DNA from: an uncultured Granulosicoccus sp.
GTDB lineage: Bacteria > Pseudomonadota > Gammaproteobacteria > Granulosicoccales > Granulosicoccaceae
Reading direction: 5' to 3'
Length of the DNA stretch: 64,000 nucleotides
Assembly: GCA_947495035.1 (NCBI GenBank)
Contig: CANLXI010000003.1
Coordinates: 186,001-250,000, forward strand
Made by a program: the position numbers and the translations under genes. A model generated the notes under the pieces. That model saw only the letters and a list, made by a program, of their open reading frames with translations. It was not told the DNA's origin and ran no database searches. Of this stretch, positions 8,871 to 17,257 are shown one piece after another. How positions within the stretch are numbered: the stretch's first letter is position 1; each line of letters opens with the position of its first letter.

Positions 8871-9779
8871 CTAAGGCTTCCCTTCGTCGGCAAGGTCACG
8901 CGCCGTGCGAGCCGTGGCCTTCGCGGCATAGCGTGGTGGTTCGCTGGGCAGGGACTCCACCATCGCCAGACTGCGTGAGCCGGCATGGTGGATGAGTTCG
9001 GCAATCAGCGGGGCTTCGGGCAGATTCTTCCAGTACTTGACAGGCATTTCCGAGCGCATGGCTTCGGTTTTCAGTCGCGCCGGGTTGAAGATATTGGCAA
9101 AGTAGGTTCTCCACAGCTCTTCCATGATCTCCGGGGCCGCACCCTCCTGGCGTCGCCCGCCTGGCCCGAATTGCAGCTGCTGTCCATTCCAGTGAGCACT
9201 TTCCTCGGGTGTCACGATTGACCAGTGCATGTTGGCAAAGCGTCTCACGAAGAAGTCGCTGGCAAGGCGCAGCGTATGATGCTCCGGTTCGAACCAGGCA
9301 CTGAAGTGCTCGGGTTCGGCTCTCGGAGTCTGGCGAAAGCGCACGAAGGCGTGCATCTTGTGGCGCTCTCTGGCAACGCATTTACCCAGGCCATGCAAAC
9401 GGTGCATGTCCGGATCAGTTGCCCAGTCGAGCACTCCGGGTTCACCGTGACAGCTGCGCCACAACACGCGGTACAGCAGAGCATGGCGATCCGGCGCGCG
9501 GTGGCAGACCACGCATCTGGCCAGCTCGATGAAACGGCGCGATACGGTGGGCGTGGGGGCTGCGACGGGTGCCGGAACGGCCGAATCGAGCCGAGGATCG
9601 GGCAAGCTCTCGTCGCTGAACAGGTCAGCGGTGGCTTCGCCGATTTCCCAGACCAGTGATTCAGGGGGTGTGCCTGCGGCCAGGTGTTGCCGGGCAATGC
9701 AGCGCCAGCCTTCGAAATCGTCGGGCCGCGCCAGGCGCACCGTGTGGAGCCTTTGGTCCCGTTCTCTACCGTCCGTCAT
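8871..9779 (-). CDS. DUF4130 putative DNA repair/modification protein (TIGR03915-like)
   Basis: 302 aa from ATG 9779, 7 bases after the stop of the radical SAM gene; an upstream in-frame start would lie inside that gene. The sequence has the features I associate with DUF4130: an opening RPDDFEGWRCIARQHLAAG (flavour of uracil-glycosylase-fused homologues), RVLWRSCHGEP, the GKCVARERHKMHAFVRF block, EHFSAWFEPEHHTLRLA and FANMHWSIVTPE. This family nearly always accompanies a radical SAM protein of the SPL-like type, and the pair is annotated as putative DNA modification/repair on context only. Biochemical function is unknown. It is the second gene of a two-gene unit under a LexA-like box. Confidence 0.85.
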   Translation of the reverse strand: MTDGRERDQRLHTVRLARPDDFEGWRCIARQHLAAGTPPESLVWEIGEATADLFSDESLPDPRLDSAVPAPVAAPTPTVSRRFIELARCVVCHRAPDRHALLYRVLWRSCHGEPGVLDWATDPDMHRLHGLGKCVARERHKMHAFVRFRQTPRAEPEHFSAWFEPEHHTLRLASDFFVRRFANMHWSIVTPEESAHWNGQQLQFGPGGRRQEGAAPEIMEELWRTYFANIFNPARLKTEAMRSEMPVKYWKNLPEAPLIAELIHHAGSRSLAMVESLPSEPPRYAAKATARTARDLADEGKP

Positions 9780-9786
9780 CAGAGGC

Positions 9787-11073
9787 TCAGTCGAACAGCG
9801 ACAGCTGCGCGCTGCCTTGCAACAATTGCGCTCGCAATCCGCCTGCATCGAGCAGGGAGGTCGGCCGCCAGTCGCGTGTCACCACGAAAGGTCGAAGGCG
9901 ACTGACCGAGCCGCAGATTCGGCCCAGGTCTGCCAGTGTCAGACGCTGCAGACGACGGCTGGCCAGTATTCGTTCGACACCTCGAACACCCAGCCCCGGA
10001 ACGCGCAACAACCCTTCGCGTTCCGCCTGGTTGACATCCACCGGAAAGCGTTCGCGGTGTTTCAGTGCCCAGGCCAGTTTCGGATCGAGCGCAGGGTCCA
10101 GCATGCCATTCTCGCCACCGGCAACGATTTCCTCGACGGCGAAGCCATAGAATCGCATCAGCCAGTCTGCCTGGTAGAGGCGGTGTTCGCGAGTCAGGTC
10201 GGGTGGTGCCAGCGGCAGGGCGGCGCTGGCATCGGGGATCGGACTGAATGCGCTGTAATAGACCCTCTTCAGCCGATAATGGCTGTACAGTGATTCGCTG
10301 CAATCGAGCAGCTCGCCATCGCTGGCAGCATCAGCGCCGACAATCATCTGGGTGCTCTGTCCCGAAGCGGCAAATCCCGGCGCCGTTCGTCCTGAATGGC
10401 TTCTGTCACGGCTTTCGTCGAGCTTGCCGCGGATACCAGCCATGGCGCGTCGAATGCCGCCCGCCTCCTTCTGAGGCGCAAGTGTCTCCAGACTGGCAGA
10501 ACGTGCCAGTTCGACATTGATGGACAGACGGTCGGCATAGCGACCGGCTGATGCCAATAGCTCAGGGGTGGCCTCGGGAATGGTTTTCAGGTGGATGTAG
10601 CCGCGAAAATCGTGAACTTCCCGCAAGCGCCTGGCGACCTCGACAATCTGTTCCATCGTGTAGTCGGGATCCCGGATGATGCCGGAGGACAGAAACAGGC
10701 CTTCGATGTAATTGCGCTTGTAGAAAGCGAGTACCAGATCGACCAGTTCATCGATCTCGAATCGGGCACGCGGCACATTGCTCGAGACACGATTGACGCA
10801 GTACAGGCAATCAAACGTACAGAAATTGGTCAGAAGCACCTTGAGCAACGAGATGCAGCGTCCATCGGGTGCATAGGAATGGCAGATACCCATGCCTTCG
10901 GTACTGCCGACACCGCGGCCATCCAGTGAGTCTCGGCGAGATGCGCCACTGGAGGCACAGGATGCATCGTATTTGGCGGCATCGGAAAGGATGGCGAGTT
11001 TGTTCATCAGTCGGATCGGCACACCATCGGTCACGGGTGGCGAGGAGGCTGGGCTGGTTGGATGACTGTTCAT
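9787..11073 (-). CDS. Putative DNA repair radical SAM protein (TIGR03916-like)
   Basis: 428 aa if started at ATG 11073; a shorter start at 11007 (MNKLAILSDAAKYD) is the one most homologues would suggest, and a longer one at 11148 is unlikely. The radical SAM cluster motif CTFDCLYC is at about residues 85-92, and NKLAILSDAAKYDASCASSG is the family's typical N-terminus. SINVELARS and an HhH-like DNA-binding segment near the C-terminus (RVPGLGVRGVERILASR) support a DNA substrate, as in spore photoproduct lyase relatives. It should cleave SAM with a [4Fe-4S] cluster. Its start codon lies within a LexA-like operator, implying SOS control, and it is followed immediately by the DUF4130 gene. Confidence 0.88.
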   Translation of the reverse strand: MNSHPTSPASSPPVTDGVPIRLMNKLAILSDAAKYDASCASSGASRRDSLDGRGVGSTEGMGICHSYAPDGRCISLLKVLLTNFCTFDCLYCVNRVSSNVPRARFEIDELVDLVLAFYKRNYIEGLFLSSGIIRDPDYTMEQIVEVARRLREVHDFRGYIHLKTIPEATPELLASAGRYADRLSINVELARSASLETLAPQKEAGGIRRAMAGIRGKLDESRDRSHSGRTAPGFAASGQSTQMIVGADAASDGELLDCSESLYSHYRLKRVYYSAFSPIPDASAALPLAPPDLTREHRLYQADWLMRFYGFAVEEIVAGGENGMLDPALDPKLAWALKHRERFPVDVNQAEREGLLRVPGLGVRGVERILASRRLQRLTLADLGRICGSVSRLRPFVVTRDWRPTSLLDAGGLRAQLLQGSAQLSLFD

Positions 11074-11081
11074 GCATACAG
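11066..11081 (-). promoter_or_regulatory. LexA/SOS box over the start of the radical SAM gene
   Basis: Read on the coding strand the site is TACTGTATGCATGAACAGTC: an exact CTGT-N8-ACAG core with an A/T-biased centre and a TA on one outer flank, as in Escherichia coli LexA sites. The ATG at 11073 is inside it. LexA bound here would block initiation or early elongation of the repair cassette; DNA damage would relieve this. The serine deaminase gene on the other strand starts 244 bases away and is less likely to be a target. Confidence 0.65.
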
Positions 11082-11324
11082 TATACGGAAAGCCGTGTTC
11101 AGTGACAATGAGCTCCTGATCGGGATGAGCCGAAACCGCCCAGCCCACGATCGTGGCCGATCGCGTTCAGTCCGACACCTGTGTTCAGCGTTCGCTCCGC
11201 AGTCTCTCGAAAGAGCGGTGCATGTCGTTTCGATCCGTCTGCTGGCCGCTTGCAGAGCAACACGATCCGGGTGGAGTGCGTAGAGTGTGTCGGCTCTGGT
11301 ATCACGAATTGCGAGTGTCGGCGT

Positions 11325-12728
11325 ATGGCAATCAGTGTCTTTGATCTGTTCAAGAGCGGGATCGGTCCTTCGAGCTCGCATACCGTGGGGCCCATGGTGG
11401 CGGCGCGACGCTTTGCCATGGCCTTGCAGGAGAGCGACCAGAGCCGGAAAGTGGTGCGCTGCAAGGTGGAACTGTTCGGTTCACTGGGCGCTACCGGCAA
11501 GGGACATGGCAGCGATACCGCCGTGCTGCTGGGGCTGGAAGGCGAACATCCGACGACGGTGGACGTCGAGTCCATACCGGCGCGGCTTGAACGGATTCGT
11601 GAACGACGTGAAATCTCGCTGCCCGGTGGACATCTCATCACGTTCGACGAGAAACGGGATCTGGTCATGCACAAGCGACGGGCACTGCCGTTCCACCCCA
11701 ATGCCGTGCAATTCGTGGCCAGTGACAGTGATGGTGAGGTCCTGTCGAAACGCACGTATTACTCGGTGGGGGGAGGTTTCGTTCTGGATGAGAGCGCCGC
11801 CGATGGCGATCCCGTCGTCAAGGCGGATGCCACCATCGTGCCATACCCCTTCACCACCGGTGATCATCTGCTGCAACTGTGTGCCGAACATGGCATGACC
11901 ATCAGTCAGTTGATGATGCGCAATGAATGTGTCTGGCGACCGGAGGCTGAGGTTCGTCGGGATCTGCTGGCGCTGTGGCAGGTCATGCAGGAGTGTGTCC
12001 GCCGGGGTTGCCAGGTGACCGGCATCCTGCCGGGCGGCATGAAGGTCAGGCGGCGTGCTGCCGAGTTGTATCAGAAGCTGAGTCAGAATCCGGAAGCGTC
12101 AATGCGGGATCCGTTGACGGTCATGGACTGGGTGAATCTGTATGCCCTGGCTGTCAACGAAGAGAACGCGGCCGGCGGGCGTGTGGTGACCGCGCCGACC
12201 AATGGGGCAGCCGGGATCATTCCTGCGGTACTGCACTACTACTACCGTTTCGTGCCGGGAGCGAACGACGAGGGCGTGGTCGACTTTCTGCTGACTGCCG
12301 GTGCCATCGGCATCCTGTACAAGGAGAATGCGTCCATTTCCGGGGCGGAAGTGGGCTGTCAGGGAGAGGTCGGCTCGGCCTGCTCGATGGCCGCCGGGGC
12401 ACTTGCCGCGGTACAGGGAGGCAGCCCGGAACAGGTGGAGAACGCGGCCGAGATCGGCATGGAACACAATCTGGGGCTTACCTGTGACCCGGTGGGTGGA
12501 CTTGTCCAGGTGCCGTGTATCGAGCGCAATGCGATGGGATCGGTCAAGGCCATCAATGCCGCTCGCATTGCCCTGCGAGGAGATGGCAAGCATTTCGTGT
12601 CACTGGACAAGGTGATCAAGACCATGCGTGACACCGGTGCCGACATGAAAACCAAGTACAAGGAAACGGCTCGCGGCGGACTGGCGATAAACGTGATAGA
12701 AGTGCCTGTGAGTTTTCCTGATTGCTGA
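11325..12728 (+). CDS. sdaA: L-serine ammonia-lyase, iron-sulfur type
   Basis: 467 aa from ATG 11325, which gives the normal N-terminus [20 protein letters not shown]; an upstream in-frame start adds 48 residues of no family character. It deaminates L-serine to pyruvate and ammonia with an oxygen-sensitive [4Fe-4S] cluster. Both family halves are present in one chain: the beta domain ([23 protein letters not shown]) and the alpha domain with [29 protein letters not shown] and [16 protein letters not shown], which hold the cluster cysteines. Length matches single-chain SdaA/SdaB. Only GCGAGTGTCGGCGT precedes the ATG, so the ribosome site is weak. Confidence 0.95.
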   Translation: MAISVFDLFKSGIGPSSSHTVGPMVAARRFAMALQESDQSRKVVRCKVELFGSLGATGKGHGSDTAVLLGLEGEHPTTVDVESIPARLERIRERREISLPGGHLITFDEKRDLVMHKRRALPFHPNAVQFVASDSDGEVLSKRTYYSVGGGFVLDESAADGDPVVKADATIVPYPFTTGDHLLQLCAEHGMTISQLMMRNECVWRPEAEVRRDLLALWQVMQECVRRGCQVTGILPGGMKVRRRAAELYQKLSQNPEASMRDPLTVMDWVNLYALAVNEENAAGGRVVTAPTNGAAGIIPAVLHYYYRFVPGANDEGVVDFLLTAGAIGILYKENASISGAEVGCQGEVGSACSMAAGALAAVQGGSPEQVENAAEIGMEHNLGLTCDPVGGLVQVPCIERNAMGSVKAINAARIALRGDGKHFVSLDKVIKTMRDTGADMKTKYKETARGGLAINVIEVPVSFPDC

Positions 12729-12742
12729 GCACCCTTTACACG

Positions 12743-13207
12743 ATGAATGCATTAGCCATAGCACTGCACGGTCTGGCTGCCGTTGTCTGGATAGGCGGCA
12801 TGTTCTTCGCCTATGTTGTTCTGCGCCCCAGTGTCGCCTTGCTGGAACCACACCGGCGACTCGGTCTGTGGGCTGCCGTGTTCCGCCGCTTCTTCCCCTG
12901 GGTATGGATGTGCATTGCCGTCCTGCTGACGAGTGGCTACTGGCTGGTGTTCAATGCCTTTGGCGGCTTTGCGACCAGTCCGGTCTACGTCCACCTGATG
13001 CATGCACTGGGTCTGCTGATGACGGCGCTGTTCGTCTATCTGTACTATCGCCCCTACCCGGTGCTGAAAGAGACCGTGGCCCAGGAAGACTGGCCGGCAG
13101 CCGGCGTGGCGCTGAATCGTGTCAGGCACATCGTGCTGGTCAATCTCGTGTTGGGGATGGTGCTGGTGCTACTGGTTCTGGCAGGTCGTTACGGCCTGTT
13201 CCGCTAA
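12743..13207 (+). CDS. CopD-like small integral membrane protein
   Basis: 154 aa from ATG 12743, 14 bases after the serine lyase stop; a TTG start at 12722 would overlap that gene. Four hydrophobic helices are visible, with an opening ALHGLAAVVWIGGMFFAYVVLRP, an FFPWVWMCIAVLLTSGYWL helix, HLMHALGLLMTALFVYLYYRP and a last helix VLVNLVLGMVLVLLVLAGRYG. Conserved His9 and the Trp/Gly/His pattern resemble the CopD/DUF2269-like family proposed to bind haem or copper. Likely cytoplasmic-membrane protein of unknown function. It may be read with sdaA. Confidence 0.75.
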   Translation: MNALAIALHGLAAVVWIGGMFFAYVVLRPSVALLEPHRRLGLWAAVFRRFFPWVWMCIAVLLTSGYWLVFNAFGGFATSPVYVHLMHALGLLMTALFVYLYYRPYPVLKETVAQEDWPAAGVALNRVRHIVLVNLVLGMVLVLLVLAGRYGLFR

Positions 13208-13222
13208 TCGCAACGCGGCGCT

Positions 13223-13262
13223 CCGCCCCGGGGAGAATGGATTTACCCGTCCCCCGGGGCGG
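13223..13262. terminator. Perfect 11-bp GC hairpin between convergent genes
   Basis: CCGCCCCGGGG (13223-13233) is exactly complementary to CCCCGGGGCGG (13252-13262) with an 18-base loop. It lies between the stops of the CopD-like and peroxiredoxin genes, where a bidirectional terminator would be expected. No T-tract follows on either strand, so if it terminates it is not a classical intrinsic terminator. Confidence 0.4.
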
Positions 13263-13305
13263 CCTTCAACAGTCAGCAATGCAAGGCTGACCTACTCTGC
13301 CTTGC

Positions 13306-13851
13306 TCAGGCGCTTTTCTGGCTGGCCTGCGTGATCCAGGACAGAACCGTATCGGCATCCGAACGTTCGAACGGGTCATTGCCGGCATTGTCGCCGAACT
13401 CCGGTTCAACGAACATCTCTTCGATCTGGCCATCGTTCACCACCATGGCATAGCGCCAGGAGCGAGGTCCGAAGCCGAGGTTTTCCTTGTTGACCAGCAT
13501 GCCCATCTTGCGGGTGAATTCGCCATTGCCGTCAGGCAGCATGCGGACCTTCTGGATACCTTGAGCCTTGCCCCACTGGTACATGACAAAGGCATCGTTG
13601 ACGGACAGGCAGATGATGTCATCGACCCCGGCTGCCATGAACTGCTCATGCAGTTCTTCGTAGCGAGGCAGGTGAGTGGAGGAACACGTCGGTGTGAAAG
13701 CGCCCGGCAAGGCAAACAGCACAACCCGCTTGCCCTTGAACAAGTCGCTGGTGGTGACGTCCTGCCATTTGAACGGGTTGTCGCCACCCAGGGACTCATC
13801 ACGAACGCGTGTCTTGAAGGTGACGTCCGGTACGGTGCGCATGAAACTCAT
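13306..13851 (-). CDS. Peroxiredoxin, Prx5 (AhpC/TSA-like) family
   Basis: 181 aa from ATG 13851 with AGGAG upstream; the longer in-frame start at 13947 lies on the edge of the repeat array and adds non-family sequence. The peroxidatic cysteine is Cys56 in LPGAFTPTCSSTHLPRYEE, the signature of Prx5-type enzymes, and NDAFVMYQWGKAQGI and LGFGPRSWRYAMVV are also typical. It reduces hydrogen peroxide and alkyl hydroperoxides, probably with glutathione or glutaredoxin; no glutaredoxin domain is fused. No second resolving cysteine is obvious, in line with a 1-Cys mechanism. Cytoplasmic. Confidence 0.93.
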   Translation of the reverse strand: MSFMRTVPDVTFKTRVRDESLGGDNPFKWQDVTTSDLFKGKRVVLFALPGAFTPTCSSTHLPRYEELHEQFMAAGVDDIICLSVNDAFVMYQWGKAQGIQKVRMLPDGNGEFTRKMGMLVNKENLGFGPRSWRYAMVVNDGQIEEMFVEPEFGDNAGNDPFERSDADTVLSWITQASQKSA

Positions 13852-13963
13852 GAAGGCATTCTCCTGATTCGTTGGGTTGGAAGGATCGCTGTTGACCATA
13901 CGGCGAAGTTGGGGGCGAGTTCCCTGAATCTGCGGAACAGCTTTCATGAATGATATTGCGTGA

Positions 13964-14283
13964 GGGGGATTGGGGGATTGGGGGATTGGGGGATTGGGGG
14001 ATTGGGGGATTGGGGGATTGCGGGATTGCGGGATTGCGGGATTGCGGGATTGCGGGATTGCGGGATTGCGGGATTGCGGAATTGCGGAATTGCGGAATTG
14101 CGGAATTGCGGAATTGCGGAATTGCGGAATTGCGGGAGTGCGGGAGTGCGGGAGTGCGGGAGTGCGGGAGTGCGGGAGTGCGGGAGTGCGGGAGTGCGGG
14201 AGTGCGGGAGTTCGGGAGTTCGGGAGTTCGGGAGTTCGGGAGTTCGGGAGTTCGGGAGTTCGGGAGTTCGGGAGTTCGGGAGT
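13964..14283. repeat. 40-unit octanucleotide tandem array in five homogeneous blocks
   Basis: Forty perfect 8-bp units without interruption: GGGGGATT x7, GCGGGATT x7, GCGGAATT x7, GCGGGAGT x10, TCGGGAGT x9. Neighbouring blocks differ by one base (two between the third and fourth). The array lies upstream of the peroxiredoxin gene (117 bases from its ATG) and 335 bases before the PPK2 gene. Because 8 is not a multiple of 3 and the units hold no stop, all three + frames are open across it; the resulting low-complexity frames should not be called genes. Confidence 0.97.
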
Positions 14284-14379
14284 GCAGATTGCGAATTCGC
14301 TTTCTGCCGACAGTGGTCTACACTTTGTCAGACTGGCTGCTGCGCCCGGCTTTCGACAGATCCGTCTGGTTCACCGCCG

Positions 14380-14419
14380 CTCTACCGCTCTACCGCTTGA
14401 CCGGTTGACCGGTTGACCG
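14380..14419. repeat. Short octanucleotide array (5 units)
   Basis: CTCTACCG x2, CTTGACCG x1, GTTGACCG x2, again with 8-bp period and stepwise change along the array. It is 97 bases after the long array, in the same intergenic region, which otherwise (14284-14618) shows no gene; the ribosome site AGAGGAG for the next gene is near its end. Confidence 0.85.
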
Positions 14420-14618
14420 GCCGCACGGGATATCATCGCCAGAGTAGTGCAGGATTCGGTGCCAGATTACCCCTGAATGTGCGCAATGTCGCATTCGTCG
14501 GCCTGCATTTCAGTTTCGTTTAAGCATTGTTCGGTAATGTTCGACCTGACCGCTGCTGCCCGACAGTAGCGGGTCGTGAGTGCTCGTGCAGAAGACATGA
14601 GCCAGAGGAGTCGAACCA

Positions 14619-15509
14619 GTGCCTGCATTGCCAGAAAAATCCGTCATTTCCTCGCCATTCATGGTCCCCCATGATGGCCGGTTCACGGTGGCTGACAGTC
14701 CTGCAGGACCCGGCAAGGATGTCGCCGGCAAGAAGGCGCTGGAAAAGCAGCTGGCGGATGCAGTGGAGGGCATCAGCGAATTGCAGCGAAAGCTGTACGC
14801 CGATGACCGCTATTCACTCCTGCTCATCTTCCAGGCCATGGATGCCGCTGGCAAGGACGGCACCATTCGCGCCGTCATGAGCGGGGTCAACCCGGCGGGC
14901 TGTCAGGTGTCATCCTTCAAGAGCCCCTCTGACGAAGAGCTGGAGCATGACTGGCTGTGGCGTACCACTCGGCGTCTGCCCGAGCGCGGCCGTATCGGCA
15001 TCTTCAACCGCAGCTACTACGAAGAAGTGCTGGCGGTGCGAGTGCATCCCGAATATCTGCAGAACCAGCGCTTGCCCCGGCATCAGCATGAGGCTTTGTG
15101 GCAAGAGCGCTTCGAATCGATCCGCGATCACGAGAAGCACCTGTCGCGAAACGGCACTGTCGTCCTGAAGTTCTGGCTCAATGTGTCGAAGGATGAACAG
15201 AAGAAGCGTTTTCTGAAGCGCCTCACGACACCGGAGAAATACTGGAAGTTTTCCGACAGCGATCTGGTGACACGTGATCGCTGGGATGAATACATGCAGA
15301 CCTACGAAAGCATGTTGAACGAAACTTCGACCACGTATGCGCCGTGGTTTGCCATTCCGGCCGACGACAAGCGTTACATGCGAGTCTGTGTGGCGGAGAT
15401 CATTCAGCAGACACTGGAGGCTCTGCCACTGCGTTACCCGGAAAAGGCTCCGGAAGAGATTGCGAAGTTCGAGGAATACATTGCTCGTCTTGAAGGCGAG
15501 ACTGATTAG
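14619..15509 (+). CDS. ppk2: Polyphosphate kinase 2 family protein
   Basis: 296 aa from GTG 14619; AGAGGAG lies 8 nt upstream and supports this non-ATG start. A P-loop (MDAAGKDGT, about residues 74-82) and the lid-region motifs GIFNRSYYEEVLAVRVHPE and FWLNVSKDEQKKRFLKRLTTPEKYWKFSDSD define a one-domain PPK2, which uses polyphosphate to phosphorylate nucleoside mono- or diphosphates. The aspartate after MDAAGK and the length are as in class I/III single-domain enzymes; the exact nucleotide preference cannot be read. Cytoplasmic; no ppx or ppk1 nearby. Confidence 0.92.
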   Translation: MPALPEKSVISSPFMVPHDGRFTVADSPAGPGKDVAGKKALEKQLADAVEGISELQRKLYADDRYSLLLIFQAMDAAGKDGTIRAVMSGVNPAGCQVSSFKSPSDEELEHDWLWRTTRRLPERGRIGIFNRSYYEEVLAVRVHPEYLQNQRLPRHQHEALWQERFESIRDHEKHLSRNGTVVLKFWLNVSKDEQKKRFLKRLTTPEKYWKFSDSDLVTRDRWDEYMQTYESMLNETSTTYAPWFAIPADDKRYMRVCVAEIIQQTLEALPLRYPEKAPEEIAKFEEYIARLEGETD

Positions 15510-15605
15510 AACCGCCATGTTTTCCATTGATGACAAGGTGGTCGGAGTCTTGCGTAGTCACTGTCGTCAAGCGAGTGCAGGGTGTGAGAACATAGGACCT
15601 GACCA

Positions 15606-15854
15606 ATGAAGCAGTTCAATGTAGAGCAAGCCGATACGTTGACACCGTTGCCCGATGGGATGACGGTATGCGCAACAATTGACGAATCGGGAACCGAACA
15701 CGAAATCACGGAACTCATGATCCGACGTGCCTGCGAGCAGATGGACGCCGATCAGTTGTGGCCCTATGCCAGCCACAAGCTCTGTGCAACGGTCCGACCC
15801 GTACCCGCTGGTGGGGCTCGCATCATCCCGTTCAAGCCGCGCAGCGTCAATTGA
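15606..15854 (+). CDS. Small hypothetical protein
   Basis: 82 aa, starting 96 bases after the PPK2 stop, with AGGA about 10 nt before ATG. The sequence is acidic in the middle (ATIDESGTEHEITELMIRRACEQMDADQLW) and ends basic (IIPFKPRSVN). No transmembrane or known motif; codon use looks like its neighbours. Function not recognised. A short GC hairpin follows (around 15868-15890). Confidence 0.5.
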   Translation: MKQFNVEQADTLTPLPDGMTVCATIDESGTEHEITELMIRRACEQMDADQLWPYASHKLCATVRPVPAGGARIIPFKPRSVN

Positions 15855-16012
15855 ATCAACTTCCTGCAACTGCTCACCGCCGGCTGTGCCCGGTGGGCAG
15901 CACGCTTGACGCTGTTGCCGGCGTCCGGGGCAGGGTAGACGGGGCTATCTGACGGGCCGCCAACCGGTCAGCGGCAGAATCTGTTCGGGGCCGCCACCAA
16001 CGGCCCGTGAAA

Positions 16013-17257
16013 TCAGTTGACCAGCTGGTTCATCTCGAAGATCGGCAACAGGATACCCAGCACGATCGTCAGTACCACACCACCCATTATCAGAATGACC
16101 ACCGGCTCGAACAGACCGAGGAATACCGACATCAGCGAGTTGAGTTCGCGTTCCTGATGAGCTGCTGCTTTCTCCAGCATGCTGTCCAGTTGGCCGGAAG
16201 ATTCACCACTGGCGATCAGATGCAGCAGCATCGGCGGAAAATAACCGGTTCTCTCCAGCGCGCCACTGAGCGTTGAACCTTCGCGAACCTGAACCGCGGC
16301 GTTGTTCACCGCCTTGCGCATCGGCCGGTTGGTGATTACCTGAGAGCCGATATCCAGTGCTTCCAGTACCGGCACACCACTGGCCGCCAGGATGCTCAGC
16401 GTTCTGGCGAACTGCGCCGTGTTGAATCCACGGATCAGTCGCTTGAACAGCGGCAACTTCAGCAATCCGCTGTGAATTCGTGTCTTGAAGGCCTCGTTGC
16501 GCATGGCACGCTTGAACGCAACGAGCAGTACAAAGCCCACACCGAGCACCACCACGCCATACTGCCGCACGAAGGCGCTGGCGGACAGCATGGCCTGAGT
16601 GAGGGCGGGCAGTTCCTGATCCATGCCTTCGAAAACCTGAACCACCTGCGGAACCACATAGGCCAGCAGAAAGCCCACGATGAGAATGGAGGCCACGACC
16701 AGTACGCTGGGATAGATCAGGGCCTTCTTGACCGTGGCATTGGCCACCTGTCGCTCCTCGGTGTAGTCTGCCAGACGCTCCAGCACGGCATCCAGGTGGC
16801 CGGACTGTTCTCCGGCGGCAACGGTTGCCTGATAGATTTCAGGGAATACCTTGGGGTAGTCGGACAGGGCGGCGGCAAAACTGTGCCCTTCGAGGACCTT
16901 GGCGCGAACCGACAGCAGCAGAGACTTGATGCGTGGTTTCTCGGTTTGCCGGCTGACCGCAGACAGGGATTCTTCCAGCGGCGTGCCGGCAGCGCTCAGC
17001 GTGGCGATCTGCCGCGTCAGCAAGGCCAGATCGTTGGTCTTGATACCGCCACGGAAGGTGGGCGTCGAATTGCGTGGGCCGGCCTTTTCACCCGCCTTGC
17101 GCTTCTTGCGGTTGCGTCCCGAGGTTTCCGAGACTTCCAGCGGGGTCAGGCCTTGCTGCCGTAACTGCTGGCGTGCCAGACGGGCCGTATCGGCTTCCAG
17201 AACTCCCTTTTTTTCCCGCCCGCGCGCATCCAGCACCAGGTATTCAAAAGCGGCCAT
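16013..17257 (-). CDS. gspF: Type II secretion inner-membrane protein GspF
   Basis: 414 aa from ATG 17257, which shares one base with the gspE stop; upstream codons in this frame are inside gspE. The start MAAFEYLVLDARGREKKGVLEAD is typical GspF. Two T2SF domains follow, each with the repeated pattern of ETPEEGSTL-like loops (REGSTLSGALERTGYFPPMLLHLIASGESSGQL), and three membrane helices (about residues 180-205, 230-250 and 385-405). It sits in the inner-membrane platform and contacts GspE and the pseudopilus. It is the last gene of the gspC-D-E-F run; no pseudopilin genes follow. Confidence 0.95.
   Translation of the reverse strand: MAAFEYLVLDARGREKKGVLEADTARLARQQLRQQGLTPLEVSETSGRNRKKRKAGEKAGPRNSTPTFRGGIKTNDLALLTRQIATLSAAGTPLEESLSAVSRQTEKPRIKSLLLSVRAKVLEGHSFAAALSDYPKVFPEIYQATVAAGEQSGHLDAVLERLADYTEERQVANATVKKALIYPSVLVVASILIVGFLLAYVVPQVVQVFEGMDQELPALTQAMLSASAFVRQYGVVVLGVGFVLLVAFKRAMRNEAFKTRIHSGLLKLPLFKRLIRGFNTAQFARTLSILAASGVPVLEALDIGSQVITNRPMRKAVNNAAVQVREGSTLSGALERTGYFPPMLLHLIASGESSGQLDSMLEKAAAHQERELNSLMSVFLGLFEPVVILIMGGVVLTIVLGILLPIFEMNQLVN

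Noticed and set aside
13950..14416. Three overlapping open frames over the octamer array (about 150 aa each)
   Set aside because: They are all products of an 8-bp stop-free repeat; the translations are low-complexity and none has a ribosome site or homology-like content.
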